NCBI RefSeq assembly: GCF_009649745.1
Contig: NZ_WJNG01000010.1
Coordinates: 61,272-125,271 of the forward strand
DNA length: 64,000 nt
Direction of reading: 5' to 3'
Source of the DNA: Aquibacillus halophilus
Lineage (GTDB): Bacteria > Bacillota > Bacilli > Bacillales > Amphibacillaceae
Positions 15,603-23,763 of the stretch are shown here, piece after piece. The notes below the pieces were generated by a model. It was given only the letters and a program-made list of their open reading frames with translations. It was not told where the DNA came from and ran no database searches. The first letter of the stretch is position 1. Every line of letters begins with the position of its first letter. The position numbers and the translations under genes are program-made.

Positions 15603-17525
15603 TTATCCCCAAACTTTTATACGATTTTTTCCTGCTTGTAGCTGACTGATTGGTCCCAGGTTACTTTTGTCTGATCTTTTTTCTCCTAGGTAATCTGTAT
15701 CTACGGTTACTTCGCTTCCATCCGGGTTTTCAAATTCTGCATCAACAATTCGAACTCGTTTCAATGATTGCGTTGTTTGAATTTCCCCAAGTAAATTCTC
15801 AAACTCTTTTGGAAGCTCAACAGAAAGATACACGTCGTTGCCATCTTCAATAATCTCTAAATTCGGATTAAAATCTGCTGCTACAACATTTTCCTTCTCT
15901 CTATCAAATGAATTTGCCCCATTCAAATAAGCATTATGGTTAATATAAACAGGCTGTTCTATTTCATTGAATGCTTCATGATCACCCTCATCCTTATGGA
16001 CGGTCTCAATGTATTCCTCAAGTGATGTCGTGTACCCATTAAAATGGTCAGTACCAACACCTTCTAGATGGTCATCACCAATGAAAATGTTATTGTAAAA
16101 GCGATCATCACCAGCATATACGACGGCAAATCCTGCGATCTCCGTGCTATGAGGGATATGGTATGGTGTGGCACGATCAAGCATTTTTCGATGAACCATT
16201 TTTCCGCGAATCAAATTGTTTACGTATGCTCCACCTTGCGCATGGTTATCTAGTGCATAGTCTGCAGTTAAAATATTGTGATCGATCAGGTAAGGCCCAC
16301 TACTAACCTCCACAAATAAATCACGGTTATTACGATAAAACAGGTTACTACTCACTCTTGTTCCTTGTGTCTGCCAATCTAACCATGTTCCGAGTGAACA
16401 ATCGTGAATACGATTATGGTGTATTTGCACATCAATCGCTGCATGTAGCTTGATACCTGCAATCTCATGTCCGTAAAACTCACGCTTTAAGGCAATGTTG
16501 TAAATGTGATTGTTATAGATTTCGCTAAATATACAGCCTAGATGACCGACGATGCCGTTTTGACCACAATCATAGATGGTATTGTTTCGGATAATATGGG
16601 AACCAATCTTTTCTTTACTCCAACCAGCTTGCTTGGCAAGAAAGACAGATTCTAACTGATATTGATAACCAGGTTTGTCTTTGCGTTTCGTACGAAAGTT
16701 GTCTCCTGTCGAAACTTCTTTCCCAATGCTAATTGCACTACATTTGGAATCATGGATGATATTGTCTTCAATGATCCATCCTTTACTCCAATGAGCACCA
16801 ATTAATCCTGGCTGATCAGCTGTCGGTGGTGTCCAAGGCGTAGCCGCTTGTGCCATCTCGAAGCCTTTTACCGTAATATAATTCATGCCTGTTTGTTCTG
16901 GATAAAAGCAGCATTTTCTTACGTTTATCTCAACTAACTCTTCATTCGGGTTAGCATCATGAAAATTAGCAAAAATGGTGGTCTGATTTTCGTCTACTTC
17001 TGCAAACCAAGTATATTTCATTTGCTCTGGATCGTGAGCAGGTACGATTGTCTTTGTCCAGCGATCCAATACTTCCGTTTCTATTTTAGGATTTTTTAAC
17101 TGTTCAAAGTTTTCCGCTTCATAGAAAGACTTCCCATTCAAATACACATCGCCTAGATGTCTACCTGGATTATAGACGACCCAGTCTCCAAAGATTTCTT
17201 CTGTATAGGGATTATAATCACCGAAAAATGAATTAGCTAAAACAGTTTTCCAAACGGTTCCTTCGACTTGCTCCCAGTCCTGAATCTGCTCAGAGCCTTT
17301 AATGACAACTTTCTCGCCTTCTGCTGCTTGATAGGTAATCCTTCTCGTCTCACTTAATCCTGCATTCTGCGGTTTCACCCATTCCCGGTATTCACCCTCA
17401 TGGACAACAATCGTATCTCCAGCTACAGCAACACCAGCTGCCTGATTGATCGTTAAGAATGGATTCTGTTTCGTTCCCTCTCCTATATCCGAACCATTTT
17501 TTGCTACATGAAATTCAAAAGCCAT
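15603..17525 (-). CDS. GH120 family beta-xylosidase (parallel beta-helix), copy A
   Basis: A 640-residue intracellular right-handed beta-helix protein. The N-terminus (MAFEFHVAKNGSD, then HEGEYREWVKP) and the helical-repeat core match GH120 beta-xylosidases, whose type member is XylC of Thermoanaerobacterium saccharolyticum. The predicted nucleophile Asp lies in LGTWLDWQTQGTR and the acid Glu in LFVEVSSGPYL, in the relative positions known for GH120. No signal peptide. AAGGAGGAAG places the start at 17525. It diverges from the AraC regulator at 17647. A second copy at 25734-27692 is very similar throughout. Role: release of xylose from short xylo-oligosaccharides. Confidence 0.87.
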   Translation of the reverse strand: MAFEFHVAKNGSDIGEGTKQNPFLTINQAAGVAVAGDTIVVHEGEYREWVKPQNAGLSETRRITYQAAEGEKVVIKGSEQIQDWEQVEGTVWKTVLANSFFGDYNPYTEEIFGDWVVYNPGRHLGDVYLNGKSFYEAENFEQLKNPKIETEVLDRWTKTIVPAHDPEQMKYTWFAEVDENQTTIFANFHDANPNEELVEINVRKCCFYPEQTGMNYITVKGFEMAQAATPWTPPTADQPGLIGAHWSKGWIIEDNIIHDSKCSAISIGKEVSTGDNFRTKRKDKPGYQYQLESVFLAKQAGWSKEKIGSHIIRNNTIYDCGQNGIVGHLGCIFSEIYNNHIYNIALKREFYGHEIAGIKLHAAIDVQIHHNRIHDCSLGTWLDWQTQGTRVSSNLFYRNNRDLFVEVSSGPYLIDHNILTADYALDNHAQGGAYVNNLIRGKMVHRKMLDRATPYHIPHSTEIAGFAVVYAGDDRFYNNIFIGDDHLEGVGTDHFNGYTTSLEEYIETVHKDEGDHEAFNEIEQPVYINHNAYLNGANSFDREKENVVAADFNPNLEIIEDGNDVYLSVELPKEFENLLGEIQTTQSLKRVRIVDAEFENPDGSEVTVDTDYLGEKRSDKSNLGPISQLQAGKNRIKVWG

Positions 17526-17646
17526 TTTTACTTCCTCCTTGATCACAAATCTATCTTCATTATAGTAAGTTAAAAGACTATATTTCTACTCGAAAAATAG
17601 TATAATTTAAGACAATATTAGTGTTTTATCATAGGAGGAGAAGTGT

Positions 17647-18408
17647 ATGGTATTTTTTGAGCATCACGGAGTCGAAGAAAAAGAATCCTTTCACTATTTC
17701 ACACTAGTTCATTCAAGCTTCCCCCTACACTTTCACCGAGCGTATGAACTGATCATCGTCAATGAAGGGGAATTAGAAGTAACGATTGATCAAAAAGAGT
17801 ATGTGTTAAAAGAAAATGATTTGGCATTTATTTTTCATAACCAAATGCATGAATTTAAAACAATCGATCATTCCAAAATTACCATTGTCCTCTTTTCCCC
17901 TGAATTAATTGGACATTTTTTTATGAATTATCAGGGCTATGTCCCAGGAAATAATGTGTTACATCTAAGTCATGCTCCTAACCTACATGCACTAGATTCC
18001 ATTTATAGCCAAAAAAGTTTCTTGTACGATATTTGCAGTATGTTGGTTGATCAGACCGCTTTTCTTCCTGTTGAACACTCTACCAAAACCAAGGTGTTGC
18101 ATAAGATTCTCCTTTTTGTCGATAGAAATTATTACGATGACTGCACATTAAAAGCTGTCGCCAAAAGCTTACAATATGATTATCCGTATTTGTCCAAGCT
18201 GTTTGTACAAATGACGAACATGACCTTCACCGAATACCTGAATCATTATCGAATTTCACAGGCATGTTATCAATTAAAAAATAGTCAGCGGTCAATTGGT
18301 GAGATAGCTATAAACTGCGGGTATACCAATTTACGATCGTTCAATCGTAATTTCAAAAAAATTACAAATTACTCACCAAATAGGTATAGAGCGTTGTCGG
18401 ATGCTTAA
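17647..18408 (+). CDS. AraC-family transcriptional regulator
   Basis: A 253-residue regulator with an N-terminal cupin sensor (FPLHFHRAYELIIVNEGELE, about residues 28-47) and a C-terminal double helix-turn-helix (about 155-250; DYPYLSKLFVQMTNMTFTEY and IAINCGYTNLRSFNRNFKK). AGGAGGAGAAGTGT precedes the ATG. It is transcribed divergently from the GH120 gene with a 121-bp gap, the classic arrangement for control of a neighbouring sugar-use gene. The inducer is probably a xylan- or arabinan-derived sugar; that is inference. Confidence 0.88.
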   Translation: MVFFEHHGVEEKESFHYFTLVHSSFPLHFHRAYELIIVNEGELEVTIDQKEYVLKENDLAFIFHNQMHEFKTIDHSKITIVLFSPELIGHFFMNYQGYVPGNNVLHLSHAPNLHALDSIYSQKSFLYDICSMLVDQTAFLPVEHSTKTKVLHKILLFVDRNYYDDCTLKAVAKSLQYDYPYLSKLFVQMTNMTFTEYLNHYRISQACYQLKNSQRSIGEIAINCGYTNLRSFNRNFKKITNYSPNRYRALSDA

Positions 18409-18460
18409 GAGTTGTGAGATTCCCCTAGTAAATTTTCAGTTTATACATGCACCTAACAGT

Positions 18461-18510
18461 AAAAAGCCTGCTATTTTTGCATCATTTGCAAAAATAGCAG
18501 GCTTCTTTTT
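18461..18510. terminator. Bidirectional terminator between araC-type regulator and FrnE-like gene
   Basis: Arms AAGCCTGCTATTTTTGCA and TGCAAAAATAGCAGGCTT with a 5-nt loop; T-runs lie on both sides (AAAAA before, CTTTTT after). It serves both convergent genes and touches the FrnE stop codon. Confidence 0.88.
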
Positions 18511-19144
18511 ATGCTTCGTTATCTGCTTTCACTTGTTCAAAGGCTTGCACAAACGCTTCCGCTGGTTGAGCACCGTTAAGAGAATACTTTTTATTAATAA
18601 GAAAAAACGGTACACCAGTAATCCGTAGTTCCTTAGCTTGTTGTTCATCTGCCCGTACTTCATCCGTCATCTCACCGTTCGCCAGCATGTTAACTACTGC
18701 TTCACGATCCAATCCAACTTCCACCGCTAATTCTGTTAATGTGCCATGGTCACCAATATGCTCGGACTCTGTAAAGTAAGCATGTAAAATTCTTTCGGTC
18801 ATTTCTTTCATCAGACTGTATTTTTTTGCAAAAGTAGCCAAGCGATGCGCGTCAAATGTATTGGTTAAGATAAGCGAATCTAATTGGAAATCCAAACCAA
18901 CCTCTTCGGCCATGTTAATGACGTTCTTGGAATTTGCTTTCGCTTGCTCGAGGCTCATTCCATATTTGTTGGCTAGCATTTCGTACATGTTTTCATTTAT
19001 ATCCCGTTTCGCTGTTGGATCCAATTCGAAACTTCGATAAGTAACCTCAACTGGGTAATCAACCATTTTAATAGCGTCCTCCAGACGCTTTTTGCCAATA
19101 TAGCAAAATGGTCAAGCAAAGTCAGTCCACATTTCAATATGCAT
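18509..19144 (-). CDS. FrnE/DsbA-family selenoprotein oxidoreductase (U-P-F-C active site)
   Basis: A 211-residue DsbA-fold protein of the FrnE family. The frame opens at ATG 19144 behind GGAGGG and crosses one TGA at 19112-19114, codon 11: MHIEMWTDFA-U-PFCYIGKKRL. Relatives have C-P-F/W-C-Y-I-G here, so TGA replaces the nucleophilic first cysteine of the CxxC site. The remaining sequence is intact, including the helical insert and the cis-Pro loop ITGVPFFLINKKY. Without read-through the only start would be codon 27, which loses the first strand and the active site. A SECIS-like hairpin follows. It is monocistronic between a regulator and a xylanase. Inferred: cytoplasmic thiol-disulfide chemistry or oxidative-stress function. 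Alternative: nonsense mutation. Confidence 0.85.
19073..19089 (-). promoter_or_regulatory. Candidate bacterial SECIS hairpin in the FrnE-like gene
   Basis: On the minus strand AGCGTC-TGGAG-GACGCT forms a 6-bp stem and 5-nt loop UGGAG. The loop starts 28 nt after the TGA. Stem length, loop length and loop bases (UGGA) match the hairpin of the HesB-like gene at 3787-3803, although the stems have different sequences. Confidence 0.78.
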
Positions 19145-19251
19145 AATAATCCCTCCATTTTCTTCTATGATTTAAGTGTACCAAAAATCGTTATATTTTA
19201 ATCTTGAAATGCTTGAGCTTAAAAAAAAGTACCAATTAATGATTAGTTAGT

Positions 19252-19279
19252 TTGCTGGATGAACAAAGTTTGGTAGAAT
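19252..19279 (+). promoter_or_regulatory. Candidate promoter of the GH10 xylanase gene
   Basis: TTGCTG and TAGAAT are separated by 16 bp, about 70 bp before the start codon, and the cre-like site lies directly downstream. Sequence match only. Confidence 0.45.
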
Positions 19280-19291
19280 TGGATTAGCAAC

Positions 19292-19307
19292 AAGAAAGCG
19301 TTTTCTT
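19292..19307 (+). promoter_or_regulatory. cre-like CcpA site before the GH10 xylanase
   Basis: AAGAAAGCGTTTTCTT is a near-perfect palindrome close to the cre consensus (TGWAANCGNTNWCA). It lies between the candidate -10 and the ribosome site, where CcpA would block transcription when preferred sugars are present. Confidence 0.65.
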
Positions 19308-19349
19308 TAATGTAGCTTGAAAATCGATTATGAAAGTGGAGGGTACATA

Positions 19350-20582
19350 ATGGGACAGACCAATGAGTACGCGCACCGTAAGGCCAATAAAACCATTAAA
19401 CTTGTAGATGCATCAGGTAATCCTGTAGCAGGAAAGGAAGTGGGACTAAAACAAACAAACCATAAGTTCTTATTTGGTGCCAGCACTTTTGATGCGATTG
19501 AAGTAGCAAATAAAAGTGTAGATTCAGACAGACTTGCATTTTTGGAAGATAAAATGGACAAGTTTATGGATGTTTTTAATTTTGCGACATTACCTTTTTA
19601 CTGGGCGCAATTCGAGCCTGAACAAGGAAAACCCCGAACAGAAGAATTAAAGGTTGCTGCACAGTGGTTAAAGAAAAGAAACATAGCATTGAAAGGGCAT
19701 CCCCTTTGTTGGCACACCTTAACTGCTCCATGGCTTTTAGATATGAGCAGTGAGGATAGACTGAAAGCACAGTTTGCGAGAATTGAGAGGGACGTATCCG
19801 ACTTCAAAGGTTTAATCGATACATGGGATGTTCTCAATGAAGTAGTAATCATGCCAATCTTTGATAAGTATGACAATGGGATTACGAGAATTGCAAAAGA
19901 TCTTGGCCGTGTTGGTATTGTTAAAGAGATGTTCGCTAAAACCCGCGAAACGAATCCTGGTGCGACCCTATTGCTAAATGACTTTAATACATCAATCAAC
20001 TTTGAAATCTTAATTGATGGGTGTTTAAACGCAGGGGTTCCAATTGATGCGATTGGTATTCAGTCCCATCAACATCAAGGCTATTGGGGCCGCGAGAAAT
20101 TAGAAGAAGTGCTAGATCGTTTCTCACATTTTGGGCTTCCAATTCACTTTACCGAAAACACCTTAACATCAGGACATCTGATGCCACCTGAAATAGAAGA
20201 CCTGAATGATTATCAGATTGATGATTGGCCAACGACACCAGAATTCGAAGAGCGTCAGGCTAAAGAGGTAGAAGAAATGTATTCGATTCTATTCAAGCAT
20301 CCTCAGGTAGAAGCGATTACAACCTGGAAATTCAGTGATGAGGGGGCATGGCTTGGTGCTCCGGCTGGATTCTTACGAAAAGATAATAGCCCAAAACCTT
20401 CTTATGAAGTATTGAAGAAACTAATTAAAGGTGATTGGAATACAACTATGACTAGTAAAACAGATGACAATGGGATGCTTTCATTTGAAGGATTCCTTGG
20501 TGAGTATGATCTGGTTTATGGAGATAAAAAAGTAAGCTTTAAATTAGATAAAGATGGTGAAACGGTACAGATGACAATCTAA
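19350..20582 (+). CDS. Intracellular GH10 endo-1,4-beta-xylanase
   Basis: A 410-residue GH10 enzyme without signal peptide. Acid/base Glu164 lies in TWDVLNEV and nucleophile Glu269 in PIHFTEN; substrate-site residues GHPLCWH are near 117-122. A short beta domain precedes the barrel (IKLVDASGNPVAGKEVGL) and another follows (residues 360-410). Intracellular GH10 xylanases trim imported xylo-oligosaccharides. An upstream TTG at 19317 is open, but GTGGAGGG before the ATG at 19350 decides the start. The cre-like site upstream suggests glucose repression. Confidence 0.92.
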   Translation: MGQTNEYAHRKANKTIKLVDASGNPVAGKEVGLKQTNHKFLFGASTFDAIEVANKSVDSDRLAFLEDKMDKFMDVFNFATLPFYWAQFEPEQGKPRTEELKVAAQWLKKRNIALKGHPLCWHTLTAPWLLDMSSEDRLKAQFARIERDVSDFKGLIDTWDVLNEVVIMPIFDKYDNGITRIAKDLGRVGIVKEMFAKTRETNPGATLLLNDFNTSINFEILIDGCLNAGVPIDAIGIQSHQHQGYWGREKLEEVLDRFSHFGLPIHFTENTLTSGHLMPPEIEDLNDYQIDDWPTTPEFEERQAKEVEEMYSILFKHPQVEAITTWKFSDEGAWLGAPAGFLRKDNSPKPSYEVLKKLIKGDWNTTMTSKTDDNGMLSFEGFLGEYDLVYGDKKVSFKLDKDGETVQMTI

Positions 20583-21008
20583 TAGATTTACTATAAATAA
20601 TAGTCTAAGAGTTTCCGACCAAAATTTGGTCGGAAACTTTTTAGCATCAAAAAAGTGATTTAAAAGAGACAGTCTAAAAACTTTCCTTCGCCTCCCTTTA
20701 GTCACCTATCGTAAAACTTGATCAGTAATTTTCATGTACAAACAGATTGTCCGTTATTAATGTAGAATTATTTATTGAACCAATTCCTATTTAATAAGGA
20801 CCAGATGCATCATTGAACAGATTCGATTTTTAGAGATTGCTTGTTTCACCCTCTGAAGAAAAACTCACCCTAGATTTAATTTTTCATATTTATTTTAAAG
20901 CGCTAGCTCAAATAAAAGTGGTATAATAAAATGGAATTATCTAGCAGTTAGATTCAAATTAAATGATACTATTTAATGGGTGATAAGCCCTTTCCCTGAG
21001 GTGATTGC
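20583..21008. other. Gene-free stretch with terminator and promoter elements
   Basis: Holds the terminator of the xylanase gene (20610-20638) and, near 20920, GGTATAATAAAATGG that could be the -10 of the next gene. A weak cre-like string AAAGCGCTAGCT lies near 20897. No coding frame seen. Confidence 0.45.
20610..20638 (+). terminator. Terminator of the GH10 xylanase gene
   Basis: Perfect inverted repeat AGTTTCCGACCAAA / TTTGGTCGGAAACT followed by TTTT, 28 bp after the stop codon. Confidence 0.88.
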
Positions 21009-21710
21009 GTGAATATAGAAGAATTATATATTAAACTCAGAAATTATTATTCTAATCATGACAACGGAGAACAAATTGAAGTGGATTTAAATGAGTTAGT
21101 TGATACCTTATCATACACAAAACGTAAATTTCGTAAATTCCTAATTGAGCTCGATGCATTGGGATGGATCACTTGGAGTCCTAAAGGTATAAAGAATAAC
21201 GATTCCCTCATTTTTCACCAGTCGATTGAAGATGTCCAATTACAATTGTTTAAAGCAATGATTTTTGACGGTAGACAAAATGAAGCGTTTATCCGAGTGG
21301 AATCCGAAGCACCAAGTATTAAAACAAAATTAACTTATTGGTATTACTTATCGAAGTTCGTGGTCTATTTTGATGTAACAAAAAATAGACAATTCATCCG
21401 AATTAGAGAGATGATTACCAAGGAAAATGTAGATATCTATTGCAATGCGATTAAAGAAAGCTTAGAACATGCCTCTCCTGGCTTCACTATCCTTATTGAC
21501 ATGATGAGTGAAATGACTAATACGCCAGATGTTGAACCACAAATGGAAGAACTTCGAAAAATAGTCGTAGCAAAGGGTGTCAAGGCCCTTGCCTCGTACA
21601 CTAGTTCATCTTATCTAATTCCCTATTTGGAAAAAAGATTAGATGAAATGGGACAAAACAAAATATTTCCTACTAAAGAGGCAGCTGAGGAATACCTGGA
21701 TTCTCTTTGA
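21009..21710 (+). CDS. Unknown protein with N-terminal winged-helix-like and C-terminal STAS-like regions
   Basis: A 233-residue protein starting at GTG behind GAGGTGATT. Residues 1-75 (ELVDTLSYTKRKFRKFLIEL, then LGWITWSPKG) look like a winged-helix region related to SgrR/GntR-type N-termini. Residues 110-233 look like a SpoIIAA/STAS-like alpha/beta domain (PGFTILIDMMSEM, then LRKIVVAKGVKALASYTSSS, ending in KEAAEEYLDSL). The combination suggests a cytoplasmic regulator that senses a partner or ligand through the C-terminal domain. No family name can be given with confidence, and its neighbours do not help. Confidence 0.6.
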   Translation: MNIEELYIKLRNYYSNHDNGEQIEVDLNELVDTLSYTKRKFRKFLIELDALGWITWSPKGIKNNDSLIFHQSIEDVQLQLFKAMIFDGRQNEAFIRVESEAPSIKTKLTYWYYLSKFVVYFDVTKNRQFIRIREMITKENVDIYCNAIKESLEHASPGFTILIDMMSEMTNTPDVEPQMEELRKIVVAKGVKALASYTSSSYLIPYLEKRLDEMGQNKIFPTKEAAEEYLDSL

Positions 21711-21750
21711 TGGAACGAGGGACCTTGTCCCGATTTATAGTAATGCAATA

Positions 21751-21797
21751 AAGCCAGTTCCTCTATGAAGACATTTGTCACATAGAGGAACTGGCTT
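21751..21797 (+). terminator. Hairpin terminator
   Basis: Arms AAGCCAGTTCCTCTATG and CATAGAGGAACTGGCTT are perfectly complementary with a 13-nt loop and a short T-tract. It lies 40 bp after the stop of the gene at 21009-21710. Confidence 0.8.
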
Positions 21798-21939
21798 CTT
21801 ATGATGAGAAAATTAGGTACCCAGTACTCTCAAACGACATTATCCATCTAAAGTACCAGGTGCCGATGATCTGTTTTAACATCCGGGCACCAATACTAGC
21901 AAGAAGCATAAAATACTCTTAGAAATTAGGAGGTGCTTT

Positions 21940-22317
21940 ATGTATTACAATCCAAACTGTTATCCTCACCCACAACATCAAGGCCTTTATCCTCAATACC
22001 AAGGGTATTACCAAGAACGGCAATATCCCCCGGTTGACATTGATATTTTTCAACAGTCGGTAACTGCTTTTCAAAAAATAGCTAATGAATCGATTATTAT
22101 CCTTGAAAAGTTTAATGATCACGAATTCACTTATAAATTATTAAAAGCAGCCCAACATGGAAATCAAAGCGAAGTTGACCGATTAATCAAGTCGATAGGA
22201 ACAACCGCACCTATAACAACTGAATACAACCCAACTGGAATACTATTGACGATTCATGCAGATGCTCAAGGGGCGCAATGCTGTACCTTAACCATGTATC
22301 TTAAATGGGGAATTTAA
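21940..22317 (+). CDS. Conserved Bacillus-type small protein, possibly spore-associated
   Basis: A 125-residue protein. The first 30 residues are rich in Tyr, Pro, Gln and His (YYNPNCYPHPQHQGLYPQYQ), as in spore coat or surface proteins. A helical middle (FQQSVTAFQKIANESIIILE) and a C-terminal strand region (GILLTIHADAQGAQCCTLTM) with a vicinal Cys pair follow. Similar proteins occur in spore-forming Bacillaceae and are often annotated as inner coat or hypothetical. AGGAGGTGC precedes the ATG. Function not established. Confidence 0.65.
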   Translation: MYYNPNCYPHPQHQGLYPQYQGYYQERQYPPVDIDIFQQSVTAFQKIANESIIILEKFNDHEFTYKLLKAAQHGNQSEVDRLIKSIGTTAPITTEYNPTGILLTIHADAQGAQCCTLTMYLKWGI

Positions 22318-22390
22318 AAAATTTGAAACAAGGCTATGATTCGAATGCGGATGATCTTCTTTGTTTCTTTCTTGTTATCGTTGAATCAAA

Positions 22391-22445
22391 AAAATGCCAG
22401 GTATCACATATGAACCTTCGTCCATATGTAACACCTGGCATTTTT
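22391..22445. terminator. Bidirectional hairpin terminator
   Basis: AAAATGCCAGGT...ACATATG pairs with CATATGT...ACCTGGCATTTTT. It lies between the convergent small-protein gene and the old yellow enzyme gene, with T-runs on both strands. Confidence 0.85.
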
Positions 22446-22463
22446 AACCTATCTTTACTCTCT

Positions 22464-23480
22464 TTATTTTATATGTTCCTGATAGACACCAGGTGCTTGA
22501 TAATCAAATCCAAGCTTAATGGCAGCATGATGAGCCCAATATGGATCATCGAGCATACCTCTTCCGACTGCAACTAAATCAGCTTTTTCTTCTTCCACAA
22601 CACTATTGGCAAGCTCAGGGTCATCTAATTTACCTACAGCGATTACAGGGATGTTCAGTTGCTTACGGATCTCATCCGCATAACGAATTTGATAACCCGG
22701 TTTTGAACTAAATTGTGTTAATAACGGGCCCTCTCCACCTGTGGAAACGTGGAACATATCTACTCCCGCTTCTTTATATCGTTTACATAGCTCCATTGCA
22801 TAATCGAGATCATAGCCGCCATCAATATACTCAGTTGCGGAAATCCGCATAATCAATGGCATATCTTCTGGCATCACTGCTTTCATTGTCCGAATAACCT
22901 CCACTCCAAATAGAGCAAGGTCCTTGCCATAGTTATCTTTTCTTCGATTAATATGGGGGGAGTGAAATTGATGGAGCAAATATCCATGCGCCGCGTGAAG
23001 TTCAATCGTATCTACTCCAGCTTCTATAGCCCGCTTCGTAGCAGCTTGAAAAAGGTCTACCAATCGTTGGATCTCTTGGCCATCTAATTCACGAGGAACT
23101 TTGGATGTTTCAGAGTAAGGAATTGGTGAAGGAGCTACAGGTACTGCAGCATCTTCCGCTTTACGACCTGCATGAGCAATTTGAATACAGGTCTTTGCCC
23201 CATAGCTTTTACACTGATCAATGATTCTTTTGAATGCCTCGGTATGCTTGTCCGACCATAACCCTAAATCACGATTTGTAATGCGGCCGTCTGGCTCGAC
23301 ATCTGTCATCTCAAAAACAATCAATCCTGCTCCACCAACGGCCCTACTGACATAATGGACATAATGCCATTCATTAGGGATACCATCCTCGCGTTCTACT
23401 TGAAATTGGCACATTGGCGGCATGACAATTCTATTTTTTAACTCTAGTCCTTTATAGGAAAATGGTGTCATTAAATTCAT
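22464..23480 (-). CDS. namA: Old yellow enzyme family NADPH dehydrogenase (YqjM/NamA type)
   Basis: A 338-residue FMN-dependent ene-reductase that reduces activated C=C bonds of enones, and probably nitro compounds, with NADPH. Seen: MPPMCQFQ with the redox-tuning Cys near residue 24, the substrate-binding pair in ELHAAHGYLLHQFHSPH, and FMN-binding IQIAHAGRK and VGRGMLDDPYW. This is the class III (YqjM) pattern and full length. AAGGAG lies nine bases before the ATG. It is flanked by terminators, so it is probably monocistronic and part of a general electrophile or oxidative-stress response. Confidence 0.93.
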   Translation of the reverse strand: MNLMTPFSYKGLELKNRIVMPPMCQFQVEREDGIPNEWHYVHYVSRAVGGAGLIVFEMTDVEPDGRITNRDLGLWSDKHTEAFKRIIDQCKSYGAKTCIQIAHAGRKAEDAAVPVAPSPIPYSETSKVPRELDGQEIQRLVDLFQAATKRAIEAGVDTIELHAAHGYLLHQFHSPHINRRKDNYGKDLALFGVEVIRTMKAVMPEDMPLIMRISATEYIDGGYDLDYAMELCKRYKEAGVDMFHVSTGGEGPLLTQFSSKPGYQIRYADEIRKQLNIPVIAVGKLDDPELANSVVEEEKADLVAVGRGMLDDPYWAHHAAIKLGFDYQAPGVYQEHIK

Positions 23481-23712
23481 GCATTGCTTCTCCTTCCCTT
23501 ACTTGGGCGCACATAATTGATTAAATAAAACTACTTTTGAAATTATATCATATTTAAAAATTTGAGTGGTCACTTCCACAGATGCTGCTGAACATATCGC
23601 CCAATATGGATTCACTAGACAATAATTAGGTATAGCAAAATCATGTGAATTTCTTGATCTTTACCAGAAGGTCTCTCCCTTCGCCCTAAAAATCAACTTA
23701 CACAAAAAAGTA

Positions 23713-23752
23713 CAAGCACTTGAAAAAGACGAATGTCCTTATCAAGTGCTTG
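23713..23752 (-). terminator. Terminator of the GH120-GH127 operon
   Basis: Arms CAAGCACTTG and CAAGTGCTTG around a 20-nt loop; on the minus strand a T-rich tract follows. It lies just after the GH127 stop codon. Confidence 0.78.
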
Positions 23753-23763
23753 AAACTAGGATT

